Counted from the stretch's first letter, positions 16,041 through 24,387 are shown. The stretch: DNA of 64,000 bases from an uncultured Eubacteriales bacterium (GCA_949292785.1 CASFBK010000013.1:22502-86501); one strand, 5' to 3'. A program made the numbers and translations. The notes: generated by a model from the letters alone, not told the origin.

Positions 16041-16076
16041 AAAAGCCCGATTCTTAGATACGAATCGGGCTTTTTT
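16041..16076. terminator. Bidirectional terminator between agrD and the retron operon
   Basis: AAAAGCCCGATTC, 8-nt loop, GAATCGGGCTTTTTT. T-runs on both sides serve agrBD on plus and the DUF6602-like gene on minus. Confidence 0.9.
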
Positions 16077-16084
16077 ACGGGCAC

Positions 16085-16990
16085 TTACTTTCTATTTATT
16101 TTTTCATAATCATAAGAAATTGTTCCCCATTCTGCCGTATATCCTTCCTGACAATTATCTGTAAATCCCGGTCTTGATAATTGTTCAAATGTATTCTCAT
16201 AGTATACACTTAAAATATTTTGGAGAATTAATTGGAACCCAAGAGAGCGATTTCCCTTATCATATTCAAAGAAAAAATAACTGGTCTCTTTTTTCTTTGT
16301 AAGCCGTTCCTTATATAACCCCCATTCCGACAAAGAACCTACAAAATCTACCATCTCATCATAATATAAGGGCTTTTTCCCACTATAAAAAGCCTGTAAC
16401 TCTTCAAACGCCTTCTTCCCTTTCTGTTCCAGCGTCAATTTCTTTTTGTTTTGTTCTCCAATCTTATCCTCTAAGGTAATTAGTGCTGTAAAGGGACTTC
16501 TTGCTTTTGTTTTGTTCTCTTTTTTTCCTATTTTATGCGGACATAGAGTGCTTGCCTTTCCAAGCATCTCTATTTCGTGCGTAATATCACTGATACGCAA
16601 ATGTTTTTTTACAGATAAAACAGCAACAACACCTTCCGGCGGCACAATGACACTTTCACCAAACCGCTGATAAATGGGATAGTGTGCCGTGTCATATACA
16701 AGGATATCTAATTGACTGGATATTTCATGTTCATCCTTTTTTCTTGACTTATCGCCACCCCCACAAATTACTGCTGGTCGAAGGATAAAACCGGTCAAAA
16801 CCTCCAAATCTCTCGGCAGATAACGTTTCAAATATTCTCTTATGAGATACTCCACATATCTGCCATCTTCTCCTGCATGTGCTGCCCCTGCATGCGCCTC
16901 AGATGGAAGCAACTGCTGAAACTGCTGGTATGTCTCCAGCAACGCATCCATTTCTCTTGACCAATATCTCTTAATTCGTTCGTCCGCCAT
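16085..16990 (-). CDS. DUF6602-like putative nuclease, last gene of the retron operon
   Basis: 301 aa from ATG 16990, with GGAGG 9 nt upstream; overlaps the RT gene by 20 nt, so it is translated from the same message. Residues 95-145 (EISSQLDILVYD, then PPEGVVAVLSVKKHL) have the layout of DUF6602 proteins, thought to be PD-(D/E)xK nucleases. The position where the family usually has Glu (ExK) appears to be Ser (SVK), so catalysis is doubtful. The C-terminal half is Lys/Tyr-rich with no motif I recognise. A retron-associated effector or regulator is the likely role; the family name is from memory. Confidence 0.6.
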   Translation of the reverse strand: MADERIKRYWSREMDALLETYQQFQQLLPSEAHAGAAHAGEDGRYVEYLIREYLKRYLPRDLEVLTGFILRPAVICGGGDKSRKKDEHEISSQLDILVYDTAHYPIYQRFGESVIVPPEGVVAVLSVKKHLRISDITHEIEMLGKASTLCPHKIGKKENKTKARSPFTALITLEDKIGEQNKKKLTLEQKGKKAFEELQAFYSGKKPLYYDEMVDFVGSLSEWGLYKERLTKKKETSYFFFEYDKGNRSLGFQLILQNILSVYYENTFEQLSRPGFTDNCQEGYTAEWGTISYDYEKINRK

Positions 16991-18152
16991 TTCCACTTTC
17001 CTCCAGTATCCTTGAGAGATAATCCAGTATTTTTTCCATTATCTTTATCTTTTTTTCTATCCGTTTATCATAACCGGTATTTCCATGTTCTGTTCTTACA
17101 AGCTGAATCAAAAAGGAACGATATCCCGCTATGTAATGTACCAAACTGCTGATATCTCGAAAAACAATATCTGTTCCGTCTGATTTTTTCATTTTCTTGG
17201 CATTTATATTTCTTAACACCTGCTTTATATCAATACAATTCTCTTTTAATTGAAACTTGTCCTTTGTATAAGATGTTCTGCTGTCAAACTGATAAATGAC
17301 TTCGTTGATATTACGAAGTTTTTTTCGCGATAAATGCACATCTTCTTTTATTACATATCCGGATAAGGAAATTTCTCTTTGTGTGTAAATTGTCTTACTT
17401 TCATTACAGGCGAATCCCTTTTCTTCAAGAATATGGGAAATCATGCGTTTAAAGTTCTTATTCTTTTTAAAGTCAAATCCCACAGATGAAAAAAGCATAT
17501 CATCCGCATATCTGGTATAAAAAACCTCTCTTCTCATTTCTTTTGCATAGGCTCTGGCATATTTTCGTATTCTCTGATCCAGTCTGGTGAAAATAAGATT
17601 AGAAATTGCCGGAGAGGTGATAAAGCCTTGAGGTACTTTTCCCTGCCATGTACAAAGGTCTGCTATATCCTGTATCATGGATTCTTCTATCTCTTTTGAT
17701 GCTGCCGGCTTCTCTGGTTCTTCTGCCTTCTCTGATAATTCTGTCTTTTCTGACTCTTCTATCATCTCCTGGCGTTCTTCCTGCACATATGGTTTCAAAG
17801 CTTCCAGCAACATATCTGTTGATATAGAATCAAAAAAATTCCTGATATCCAGCCGCAGGAAATACTCATGTCCAACATGTTCTTCCAGAAAATCCACATA
17901 GGAACTTCCCTTTCGAAATCCTTTTGCTGCAGGAGACACCGGAATTTTTGAAAAAAAATTTTTTTGAAGGTTCTTCTGTAATTTCTCTAATACAGTTCCT
18001 GGTTTTATGGGAACAATGGTACGAACGCCCTCTTTTTTGGGAATCTGCACCTCCTCACATAAAGAATTCTTCTGCTCTTTTGCTGTTTGTAATTCACCTT
18101 CACTACACTCCAGTATTTTTTCTAAAAAATACTTTCTTAAATATATCTTCAT
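16971..18152 (-). CDS. Retron-type reverse transcriptase
   Basis: 393 aa from ATG 18152, which has AAAGGAG 5 nt upstream. RT motifs in order: SPAAKGFRKGSS, FLRLDIRNFFDSIS (motif A), VPQGFITSPAISNLIF (motif B) and YTRYADDMLFS (motif C, YADD). Retron-specific sites are present in diverged form: the NAxxH box reads FLEEH and the VTG box reads LSG. A 35-residue Glu/Lys/Ser-rich insertion lies between motifs A and B. It would copy the ncRNA encoded directly upstream (18179-18366) into msDNA. Flanked by an OLD-type ATPase-TOPRIM gene upstream and the DUF6602-like gene downstream. Confidence 0.93.
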   Translation of the reverse strand: MKIYLRKYFLEKILECSEGELQTAKEQKNSLCEEVQIPKKEGVRTIVPIKPGTVLEKLQKNLQKNFFSKIPVSPAAKGFRKGSSYVDFLEEHVGHEYFLRLDIRNFFDSISTDMLLEALKPYVQEERQEMIEESEKTELSEKAEEPEKPAASKEIEESMIQDIADLCTWQGKVPQGFITSPAISNLIFTRLDQRIRKYARAYAKEMRREVFYTRYADDMLFSSVGFDFKKNKNFKRMISHILEEKGFACNESKTIYTQREISLSGYVIKEDVHLSRKKLRNINEVIYQFDSRTSYTKDKFQLKENCIDIKQVLRNINAKKMKKSDGTDIVFRDISSLVHYIAGYRSFLIQLVRTEHGNTGYDKRIEKKIKIMEKILDYLSRILEESGNGGRTN

Positions 18153-18178
18153 ATTACTCCTTTGTAGGTTATATAAAA

Positions 18179-18366
18179 GACAGGCAGGCACTCTCTCAAA
18201 AATTCGTCAGAACGTTAATTGCGTATGGCGAAGCCAATTCTCCTTTTTATCGATTGTACGATAAATTAAATCAACGAGCACTCACACACACCCCGGCTTT
18301 TCAGGTTGTCACCCTCCTCGGGGCTCCGCCTCTTACCGGAAAAGGTCGGATTGCTGCCCACCTGTC
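18179..18366 (-). ncRNA. Probable retron msr-msd RNA
   Basis: The 234-nt gap between the ATPase stop and the RT start is GC-rich and structured. On the minus strand its ends are GACAGGTGGGCA (a1, 18366-18355) and TGCCTGCCTGTC (a2, 18190-18179), which pair over all 12 positions with two G-U wobbles. The base after a1 is G within AGC, the place and context of the branching guanosine in known retrons. Inside are a CCCCG/CGGGG hairpin and a perfect 7-bp TTTATCG/CGATAAA hairpin. a2 ends 26 nt before the RT start, as usual. The msr/msd boundary is not determined. Confidence 0.82.
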
Positions 18367-18386
18367 ATTCATATCATAATAAATTT

Positions 18387-20399
18387 CTAATAACCAGTAT
18401 TCCGTTTTTCACACTGATACAACTGATTTATGGAATCAATAAACTGGTATAATTCTGAAAAATCCTTTGAAAACTGCTTAACCACTTTACTTCTCTGTGG
18501 TATTTCCTCACACCATTTTTCCAAATATCTCTGTGTCATTTTTTCCGGCGATATATTCGTCTTTTCTGCAAAATAATAACTTAGCCACTCACTGACCCAG
18601 TCCGTCTTTGCAATGGCATGTCCCTGCAAAGCTTCTTTCAATTCCGGATATATTTTTTCATTATTATCTATGATACTTCCAATTTTCATTAGAAAGTCAC
18701 TCTTTCCATGAAAAATCAATCTTAAGAAATTTACTCTGTCCGTTTCATTATACAACATCTGATAAGCTTTTTCCAATGGGTTCCATTTTCCTGTATAAAT
18801 TAAATAATTTACTATTTGCGGATAATTTTTTTGATTGATTAGCGTACCCTCTATTGTGGTACTTACAGGAAATATCTGATAATTCCTGTAATATTCCTGT
18901 ATGACCTGTATCAGTTCTTTATAATTCTCATCCTCTGACCCGAAAAAAGGATAACGATAAGAAAATTTGCATTTATCACACATTGCCTGTATCCGTTTTC
19001 TTTTTGGAACCGTCTCATTCCGCTTGGCGCCGTAATAATATTTTTCTTTTTCTGCCACAAACTGATACTCTTTCTTCCATTCCATCTCCATCCAGTTTTC
19101 AGCTTTCTTCCATTCCAGTATCTTATCCATATCCAAAAGAGCCGCCATAGGAACATTATAATGTCTGGTGGTGGTATCTATGATGCGGTAAATAACCTTA
19201 TCACTCATTCCTTTAATGATTTCCGCCTGCTTTAACACCGGAAACAGGATTCTCAAATAGGGATTCTGAAGTAATTCCAATTCTGTCTCTCCCTCTACCA
19301 GAATCAACATCTTTGCAAAAAATGCATTGGCATGATGCTCTGTCAAAAAATATTTTTCTCTTTTCTCTTCTTTTGCAAACATATGAAGCAGACACAACTG
19401 AGAATAGTCACCATGCTTATATACCTGATAAATAGTACAGTTATTCTGTTCTTTTACCAAAATATTTTTAACCAGTCTTGGCGAATGGGTAGCTGCCAGA
19501 ATACTCATATCGTCCGCACACTCAAAAAGTACATCTGAAAGCTCGTCAATCATGTGAAAATGCAGAGAAATCTCCGGTTCATCCATCAAAAGCACCGGCT
19601 CTTTCATTTTTTTCTGTCCCATAATACTTAAAATATATAGCAGCAAACTTATGTAATTATAGCTGTTTGTCCCATTTGAAAAACTGTCCAGTCTTTGCCC
19701 CGTATAAGAGAATTCCCTGCCGTCATAATACATTTTTGCCATATTGGCAGATGCTTCGCTAATGGAAAACTTCAAAGAATTTATCTGCAGACGTTCCAGT
19801 ATTCCGTTCAACTGCTCTAAGCGTCCTTTCAGTTGAATACTTCCATCTTCTATTGTTTTCTTCACATTCTGATGCAGTATTTCACTCTCTTTAGAATCCG
19901 GTTTAATTAAATCTCCTATATTTTTCCAAAGTTCTTCCCAATCTGTCAGATTAATTTCTCTGGCATCCACTTTGTATAAAGGATATAAATGATATATTAT
20001 CTTTCTCTTTTCTATCTCGTAATTCCAGGAAATTTTTCCGCCCTTAACCTGCGACAACGTCAACGAAATCTTCCCATTATCGGATAATCCCTCTATTGCC
20101 TTGTAATACTTCAAATGGCGTTCCTTATTTTCCTTCCGGTTTTTCCGGCTGCGAATCAATAATTTGCTCAAATCATATGTCAAAGTGATCTCCACCTTGT
20201 CATTCAAACGATTATTTTCATCAAATATATCATAAGCAGGTTTCTGAGAAATCATATTATCATAAAAATACATAATCGCCGATAAAATATTGGTTTTTCC
20301 ACTGCCATTTTCCCCTAAAAGCAGATTCATCTTTTTCAATGATATTTTATAATCACGAATACATTTGTAATTTTTTATATGAATACTTTCCAGTCCCAT
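18387..20399 (-). CDS. OLD-family ATPase-TOPRIM protein, retron effector
   Basis: 670 aa. N-terminal SMC/AAA-type ATPase: Walker A GENGSGKT (residues 29-36), a signature-like FSNGTNSYNY near 240, Walker B VLLMDEPEISLH (269-280) and ATHSP (304-308). A TOPRIM domain follows: LVEGETE (Glu 369) and LLDMDK (Asp 423, 425). This is the architecture of OLD nucleases and of the effector of type I-B retrons such as Eco8. The C-terminal 200 residues are helical and unassigned. First gene of the operon; AAAGGGGA precedes the ATG. In Eco8 the effector gene follows the RT, here it precedes the ncRNA. Confidence 0.9.
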   Translation of the reverse strand: MGLESIHIKNYKCIRDYKISLKKMNLLLGENGSGKTNILSAIMYFYDNMISQKPAYDIFDENNRLNDKVEITLTYDLSKLLIRSRKNRKENKERHLKYYKAIEGLSDNGKISLTLSQVKGGKISWNYEIEKRKIIYHLYPLYKVDAREINLTDWEELWKNIGDLIKPDSKESEILHQNVKKTIEDGSIQLKGRLEQLNGILERLQINSLKFSISEASANMAKMYYDGREFSYTGQRLDSFSNGTNSYNYISLLLYILSIMGQKKMKEPVLLMDEPEISLHFHMIDELSDVLFECADDMSILAATHSPRLVKNILVKEQNNCTIYQVYKHGDYSQLCLLHMFAKEEKREKYFLTEHHANAFFAKMLILVEGETELELLQNPYLRILFPVLKQAEIIKGMSDKVIYRIIDTTTRHYNVPMAALLDMDKILEWKKAENWMEMEWKKEYQFVAEKEKYYYGAKRNETVPKRKRIQAMCDKCKFSYRYPFFGSEDENYKELIQVIQEYYRNYQIFPVSTTIEGTLINQKNYPQIVNYLIYTGKWNPLEKAYQMLYNETDRVNFLRLIFHGKSDFLMKIGSIIDNNEKIYPELKEALQGHAIAKTDWVSEWLSYYFAEKTNISPEKMTQRYLEKWCEEIPQRSKVVKQFSKDFSELYQFIDSINQLYQCEKRNTGY

Positions 20400-20646
20400 A
20401 TCATTCCCCTTTGTATTTTATTTTCCTCCAATATAAAAACTATTTTTAATTATTAAGCCCGGTAAAAATACTGTTTTTGCTAATTTTTAAAATTAATCTT
20501 ATTTTTATTTTAGCATAAGTGGCAGAAATTGAAAACAAAGAGTTTGACTAATACCCTAAAAATAGCTTGCCATCTCTCTTAGAATATCCTATAATCATGC
20601 TATAGATAGGTTCTATTCCTGCACTGCGTACAGTCAGGAGGAGCAT
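20400..20646. other. Divergent intergenic region between retron effector and rpn gene
   Basis: 247 bp, very AT-rich, separating divergent genes. No hairpin, repeat or clear -35/-10 pair stands out; promoters for both directions must lie here. AGGAGG at 20636-20641 serves the plus-strand gene. Confidence 0.5.
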
Positions 20647-21486
20647 ATGGGAAAAACTTTTCAGGAACTAGATTTAAGTAACGCCTTTTTATTTGCAGCA
20701 GCATTGGAAGACCCGGAAACTTGTCAACTTGTGTTAGAAATTATACTTGGTGGTAAACTGCCACCGATAAATGTTCATGCGGAACACAGTATTCTGGTCA
20801 GTTCAGATTTTCGCAGTGTCCGTCTGGATATCTATGCTAACGATGAACTTGAAGTCAATTACAATGTGGAATCTCAGAATCAGAATGAAGGCAATCTGCC
20901 AAAACGTAGTCGATACCATCAGGCTGAGATGGATGTGGCATCATTAAAGCCCGGACAGGATTTTAATGATTTAAGACCCGGCTATGTAATATTTATCTGT
21001 ACATTTGACCCTTTTGATCAAAAACTGTATCGCTATACTTTTGAAGAACGCTGTTTAGAACGTGATTTTCCGCTTGGTGATGAAACCAGAAAAATATTTC
21101 TGAGTACCAAAGGAGAAAATGCCGGCGAAGTACCAGAAGAACTGGTACACTTTCTTGAATATATGGAAAACAGCACAGATGCATTTGTAGCAACTGTAAC
21201 AGACGATTCTATCCATAAACTGCATAGCAAGGTAAAAATGTTGAAGAAAGCACGTACACTGGAGGCGAGATATATGACGTTTGAAGAATTATTGAAATCC
21301 AGAGAAAATGCTGGAAAAAGCCTGGGGAAAGCTGAAGCTATCTTAGAATTACTCGAAGATTATGGCTCCATTCCGGAACAGATGAAAAATACCATCTTCG
21401 TAGAAAAGAATCCGGAAACCATTAAAAAGTGGCATAAGCTTGCTGCCAGGGTTACATCCATAGAGGAATTTGCAGAAAAAATGTAA
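20647..21486 (+). CDS. Rpn-family PD-(D/E)xK nuclease / putative transposase
   Basis: 279 aa. Residues 1-190 have the Rpn/PDDEXK_2 layout: LDLSNAFLFAAALEDPETCQLVLEIILG, then VRLDIYA and NYNVESQNQ (catalytic Asp and Glu-x-Gln), and RSRYHQAEMD. The C-terminal part holds a KARTLEARYMTFEELLKSRENAGK helix typical of clostridial members. Rpn proteins promote RecA-independent recombination and are often multicopy in Lachnospiraceae. It stands alone, between the retron and the flagellin locus. Confidence 0.88.
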   Translation: MGKTFQELDLSNAFLFAAALEDPETCQLVLEIILGGKLPPINVHAEHSILVSSDFRSVRLDIYANDELEVNYNVESQNQNEGNLPKRSRYHQAEMDVASLKPGQDFNDLRPGYVIFICTFDPFDQKLYRYTFEERCLERDFPLGDETRKIFLSTKGENAGEVPEELVHFLEYMENSTDAFVATVTDDSIHKLHSKVKMLKKARTLEARYMTFEELLKSRENAGKSLGKAEAILELLEDYGSIPEQMKNTIFVEKNPETIKKWHKLAARVTSIEEFAEKM

Positions 21487-21698
21487 CTATTATCCTCTAT
21501 TCATTCAAAAGAGAAAGATATCAGCGGTTCTTCGCGACCGCCTGATATAAACTTCTATTGGTGTATAGATTTATACGCCATCAAAAAGCAAATCGCTATT
21601 GATTACCAATTAACATCAATCAAAAACAGTGCAGGAATCTATCTAAAACTATTCAAATTATGTTCAAAACTGACTCAAAAAAATTTCTTTATCACCTA
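21487..21698. other. Non-coding stretch after rpn gene
   Basis: No gene. A short GC-rich palindromic patch (GCGGTTCTTCGCGACCGC, about 21513-21531) close to the rpn stop may act as its terminator; beyond it the sequence is AT-rich and featureless. Confidence 0.4.
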
Positions 21699-21812
21699 TA
21701 AAGTATTTTCTATTTCGTACAATATATAAAGGTAAACAGTGATACAACACTTCTTCGTATAGTTGTCGCATCACTGTTTATTTACCCTAATATTACAATT
21801 GTAATACTATTT
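21699..21812 (+). promoter_or_regulatory. Sigma-28-like promoter followed by a hairpin, unit A
   Basis: TAAA at 21699, 15 nt, TACAATAT to 21725, resembling the flagellar sigma-D/FliA consensus (TAAA-N15-GCCGATAT), pointing away from the flagellin gene. About 7 nt on begins a long hairpin (21731-21788, arms around AAACAGTGAT and ATCACTGTTT), then a second small stem with T-run ending near 21812. This could make an 80-nt RNA; the large hairpin also serves as terminator for flagellin on the other strand. Confidence 0.45.
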
Positions 21813-21834
21813 TTTCAAATACGTTTAAAAGAAA

Positions 21835-23202
21835 TTACTGTAACAAGGATAATACTCCCTGTGTAGACTGATTTGCCTGTGCAAGCATAGACTGTCCAGC
21901 CTGTGCAAGAATGTTGTTCTTGCTGTATTCCACCATTTCTTCTGCCATATCTGTATCACGAATACGGGATTCAGCAGCCGTGGTATTTTCAACAACGTTA
22001 TCCAGATTAGAAATGGTATGCTCTAAACGATTCTGAACAGCACCAAGAGCAGAACGCTGTGCGGAAACAGTAGCTACTGCATCTGCAATCGCATCAATGG
22101 CATAAGTTGCTGCTGTTCCATTGGCATCTTTTACATTGATACCCTTGATTCCAAGACCCGCTGCACTCATGGCATCAATATTTACGGTGATTTTATTGGT
22201 AGAATCTGCATCTGCGCCTACATGTAAGTTGAAGGATAAGGTATCCTTTACCGTTGCGTAACCCTTTGCAATATCAAAGGTTACATTACCATCTGCATCC
22301 GCAGTGCCTGCTGTTACGGTTGGTGCTTGGTCTGTTGCTCCAATCTTATTCGCAGCAAGTAATTCTGCTGTAATCTTTTCGATTGCCTCTGTCTGGTTGA
22401 TAGTAGTAGATTTTGATGTATCAACTGCGGTAACCTTCTTCGCTGCATCTGCCGGAGTCAGATTTACTTCTGTTCCTGCTTTAATTTTAGATGCAAGGGT
22501 AGCTGCTTCTAACTTATTAGCAGCTTCATCCACATCTGCTGCATCCACTACGGTATATGTTACTCCGTCAATTTCCACTGTTTCATTTGCTGCCAACTTT
22601 CCTACAGACTCCTGCAATTCACTAACTGCAGTACCATCTGCATAGACATCGTAATCAACTCCACCAATTTTAATGGAAGAGCCTGTTTTTACCTGCATAG
22701 TAAAGGATGCTTCCGTATCTCCATCTACCAGAGTTCCCTCAAAACCTGCATCATGGGCAGCCATATACTTATTGGTAGTTCCTGCCTGTCCTTTTAACAG
22801 ATAAATTTCATTGAACTTGGTGGTTTCAGAAACACGGTCGATTTCTGTTTCTAACTGTGAAATTTCATCCTGAATCGCCTGACGGTCATCCTCAGAATTC
22901 GTTCCGTTGGAAGCCTGCACTGCCAGTTCATTCATACGCTGTAACATTGAATGTACTTCTGTCAGAGCACCTTCTGCTGTCTGAACTGCGGAAACACCAT
23001 CCTGCGCATTCGTAGAAGCCTGATCTAATCCACGAATCTGCTTTCTCATTTTCTCGGAAATTGTTAATCCTGCTGCATCATCTGCTGCACGATTAATTCT
23101 GTAACCGGAAGATAACTTCTCTGTGGATTTCGCCTGTGCGCTTGTTGTGATTCCTAACATTCTGTTTGCATTCATTGCCTGCATGTTGTGTTGTACTACC
23201 AT
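21835..23202 (-). CDS. fliC: Flagellin
   Basis: 455 aa. The conserved N-terminal D0/D1 region (residues 1-170) contains the TLR5-contact segment LQRMNELAVQASNGTN, and the C-terminal D1/D0 region ends ILAQAGQSMLAQANQSTQGVLSLLQ. The centre (about 170-360) is a variable Thr/Ala/Asp-rich domain. It is the filament subunit, exported by the flagellar type III system, none of whose genes is in this window. It follows csrA with 103 nt between; the leader carries two GGA sites likely bound by CsrA. Confidence 0.97.
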   Translation of the reverse strand: MVVQHNMQAMNANRMLGITTSAQAKSTEKLSSGYRINRAADDAAGLTISEKMRKQIRGLDQASTNAQDGVSAVQTAEGALTEVHSMLQRMNELAVQASNGTNSEDDRQAIQDEISQLETEIDRVSETTKFNEIYLLKGQAGTTNKYMAAHDAGFEGTLVDGDTEASFTMQVKTGSSIKIGGVDYDVYADGTAVSELQESVGKLAANETVEIDGVTYTVVDAADVDEAANKLEAATLASKIKAGTEVNLTPADAAKKVTAVDTSKSTTINQTEAIEKITAELLAANKIGATDQAPTVTAGTADADGNVTFDIAKGYATVKDTLSFNLHVGADADSTNKITVNIDAMSAAGLGIKGINVKDANGTAATYAIDAIADAVATVSAQRSALGAVQNRLEHTISNLDNVVENTTAAESRIRDTDMAEEMVEYSKNNILAQAGQSMLAQANQSTQGVLSLLQ

Positions 23203-23212
23203 AATTTTGTAC

Positions 23213-23255
23213 CTCCATGTGATTAGATTATTTTTTGTACCCTGGAATCCGTTCC
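23213..23255 (-). promoter_or_regulatory. Probable CsrA-binding leader of flagellin
   Basis: On the minus strand the flagellin leader has a hairpin GGAA-CGGA-TTCC (23255-23244) exposing GGA in its loop, and the ribosome site reads ACATGGAGGT (23220-23211), again with a central GGA. The pair matches the two-site arrangement through which CsrA represses hag in B. subtilis. Confidence 0.6.
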
Positions 23256-23305
23256 TCGGGTAAATTTTATATAATAAGCAAAGCCCCTAGGTTAGCTCTG
23301 CATTA

Positions 23306-23581
23306 TTACCGCTTTCCGGCTTTTTTCCGGTCCTCCATAAGTATTTCCCTGATTTTCTCCTTTGCCTCCGGTGAAATGGCCCTGTCCTTGTAATATCTGA
23401 CCTCATTTCTCCGTTTTTCTACCATTCCGTATTTTTCCAAAGCCGTACTTCTTACAATATTTTTAGACTTTGGCGCTTCCACTAAAATGTGCAAATTGTT
23501 TGACGAGCCTCCGGCAAACACCAGCTTAATATCATCCCCTATCAGCAGATATTCTCCTGCCTTCACTGTTAATTTCAGCAT
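23306..23581 (-). CDS. csrA: CsrA translational regulator
   Basis: 91 aa. Starts MLKLTVKAGEYLLIGDDIKLVF, the CsrA beta-strand order, followed by the conserved A-P-K/R-x-I-V-R segment (VEAPKSKNIVR). It has about 20 more residues than most CsrA proteins, a charged C-terminal helix. An RNA-binding dimer that would repress flagellin translation until FliW titrates it; fliW is not in the window. GGAGG precedes the ATG. Located upstream of and co-directional with flagellin, the classical arrangement. Confidence 0.9.
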   Translation of the reverse strand: MLKLTVKAGEYLLIGDDIKLVFAGGSSNNLHILVEAPKSKNIVRSTALEKYGMVEKRRNEVRYYKDRAISPEAKEKIREILMEDRKKAGKR

Positions 23582-23638
23582 ACGAACCTCCTTGTTTACG
23601 GCATGTCAATGGCACCTTGCAACATTTTGTATTAAAAT

Positions 23639-23657
23639 GTTTCATGCATCATGAAAC
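23639..23657. promoter_or_regulatory. Palindrome between csrA and recombinase
   Basis: GTTTCATG-CAT-CATGAAAC, perfect 8-bp arms, in the 99-bp space between the divergent csrA and recombinase genes. Candidate operator or strand-exchange core; no direct evidence for either. Confidence 0.4.
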
Positions 23658-23680
23658 AGCATCATATAAGGAGGTAACAA

Positions 23681-24259
23681 ATGAGTACAACACAACCAAT
23701 CAGAAATCTAAAACAACTAGAAACCTTTAAACGCTATTACGAAATAACAGAACCTCATCCCCGAAACTGTCTCTTAATTCATCTTGGCATCAACACTGCC
23801 CTTCGTATCAGTGACCTACTGCATCTGACCTGGAGTGATGTCTATGACTTTGATGCAAAATCCTTACGCAGCCATTTGAATGTTATGGAGCAAAAAACAG
23901 GTAAAAAAAACAGCATTGCCTTAAATGACAATGCCAGACTTGCGCTAAATACATTTTTTCAGATTACAGAATATAACCGTCCTGATGATTTTCTTTTTCA
24001 GGGAAAAAATAAATGTCAGCCACTCAGCCGCTATCAGGCGTACCGTATCATAAAAAAAGCGGCAACTCATGCCCATTTACAGGAAAACATCAGCTGCCAC
24101 TCTCTTAGAAAAACCTTCGGCTATCACGCCTGGAAATCCGGCGCACAGCCTGTTTTACTAATGAATATCTACAATCATTCTTCTTTTCAGATTACGAAGC
24201 ATTACCTTGGAATTGACCAGGATGATAAGGACCAGATATTTTTAGATATAAATTTGTAA
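23681..24259 (+). CDS. Short tyrosine recombinase (FimB/FimE size class)
   Basis: 192 aa. It contains only the catalytic domain: Arg in NTALRISDLLHLTW, Lys in the beta-hairpin near MEQKTGKK, CHSLRKTFGYHAW (HxxR and His), and Tyr in TKHYLGI. The N-terminal SAM-like core-binding domain of full integrases is reduced to about 30 residues. Recombinases of this size often invert promoters of surface structures. Divergent from csrA-flagellin, with GGAGG upstream. It may instead be a remnant of an integrated element; no inverted target repeats were seen around a promoter. Confidence 0.87.
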   Translation: MSTTQPIRNLKQLETFKRYYEITEPHPRNCLLIHLGINTALRISDLLHLTWSDVYDFDAKSLRSHLNVMEQKTGKKNSIALNDNARLALNTFFQITEYNRPDDFLFQGKNKCQPLSRYQAYRIIKKAATHAHLQENISCHSLRKTFGYHAWKSGAQPVLLMNIYNHSSFQITKHYLGIDQDDKDQIFLDINL

Positions 24260-24305
24260 AAAGGAGAGCGAAAGAAGAAAATATAAAAATTTTTGATTTT
24301 CCCTA

Positions 24306-24387
24306 TAAAGTATTTTCCATTTTGTTCGATATATAAAATGTAAAAAGGATGCAACATTTTAATACATATTGTTGCATCCTTTTTTTA
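24306..24387 (+). promoter_or_regulatory. Sigma-28-like promoter followed by terminator hairpin, unit B
   Basis: TAAA at 24306, 15 nt, TTCGATAT to 24332, closer to the sigma-D consensus than unit A, and 31 of 35 bases identical to unit A over CCTATAAAGTATTTTC...ATATATAAA. It is followed by AAAAAGGATGCAACA, 13-nt loop, TGTTGCATCCTTTTTTT (24342-24387), a strong terminator that also ends the recombinase transcript. Could encode a 45-50-nt RNA. Confidence 0.5.

Noticed and set aside
18153-18386. The structured gap before the reverse transcriptase as a group II intron remnant
   Set aside because: No domain V-like hairpin, the RT has no maturase or endonuclease domain, and 12-bp end pairing with AGC context fits a retron RNA.
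21699-24332. The two sigma-28-like units as attachment sites (attL/attR) of an integrated element
   Set aside because: The segment between them holds core flagellin and csrA genes, and both units run into separate terminators; promoter duplication is simpler. Kept only as an alternative in the finding.
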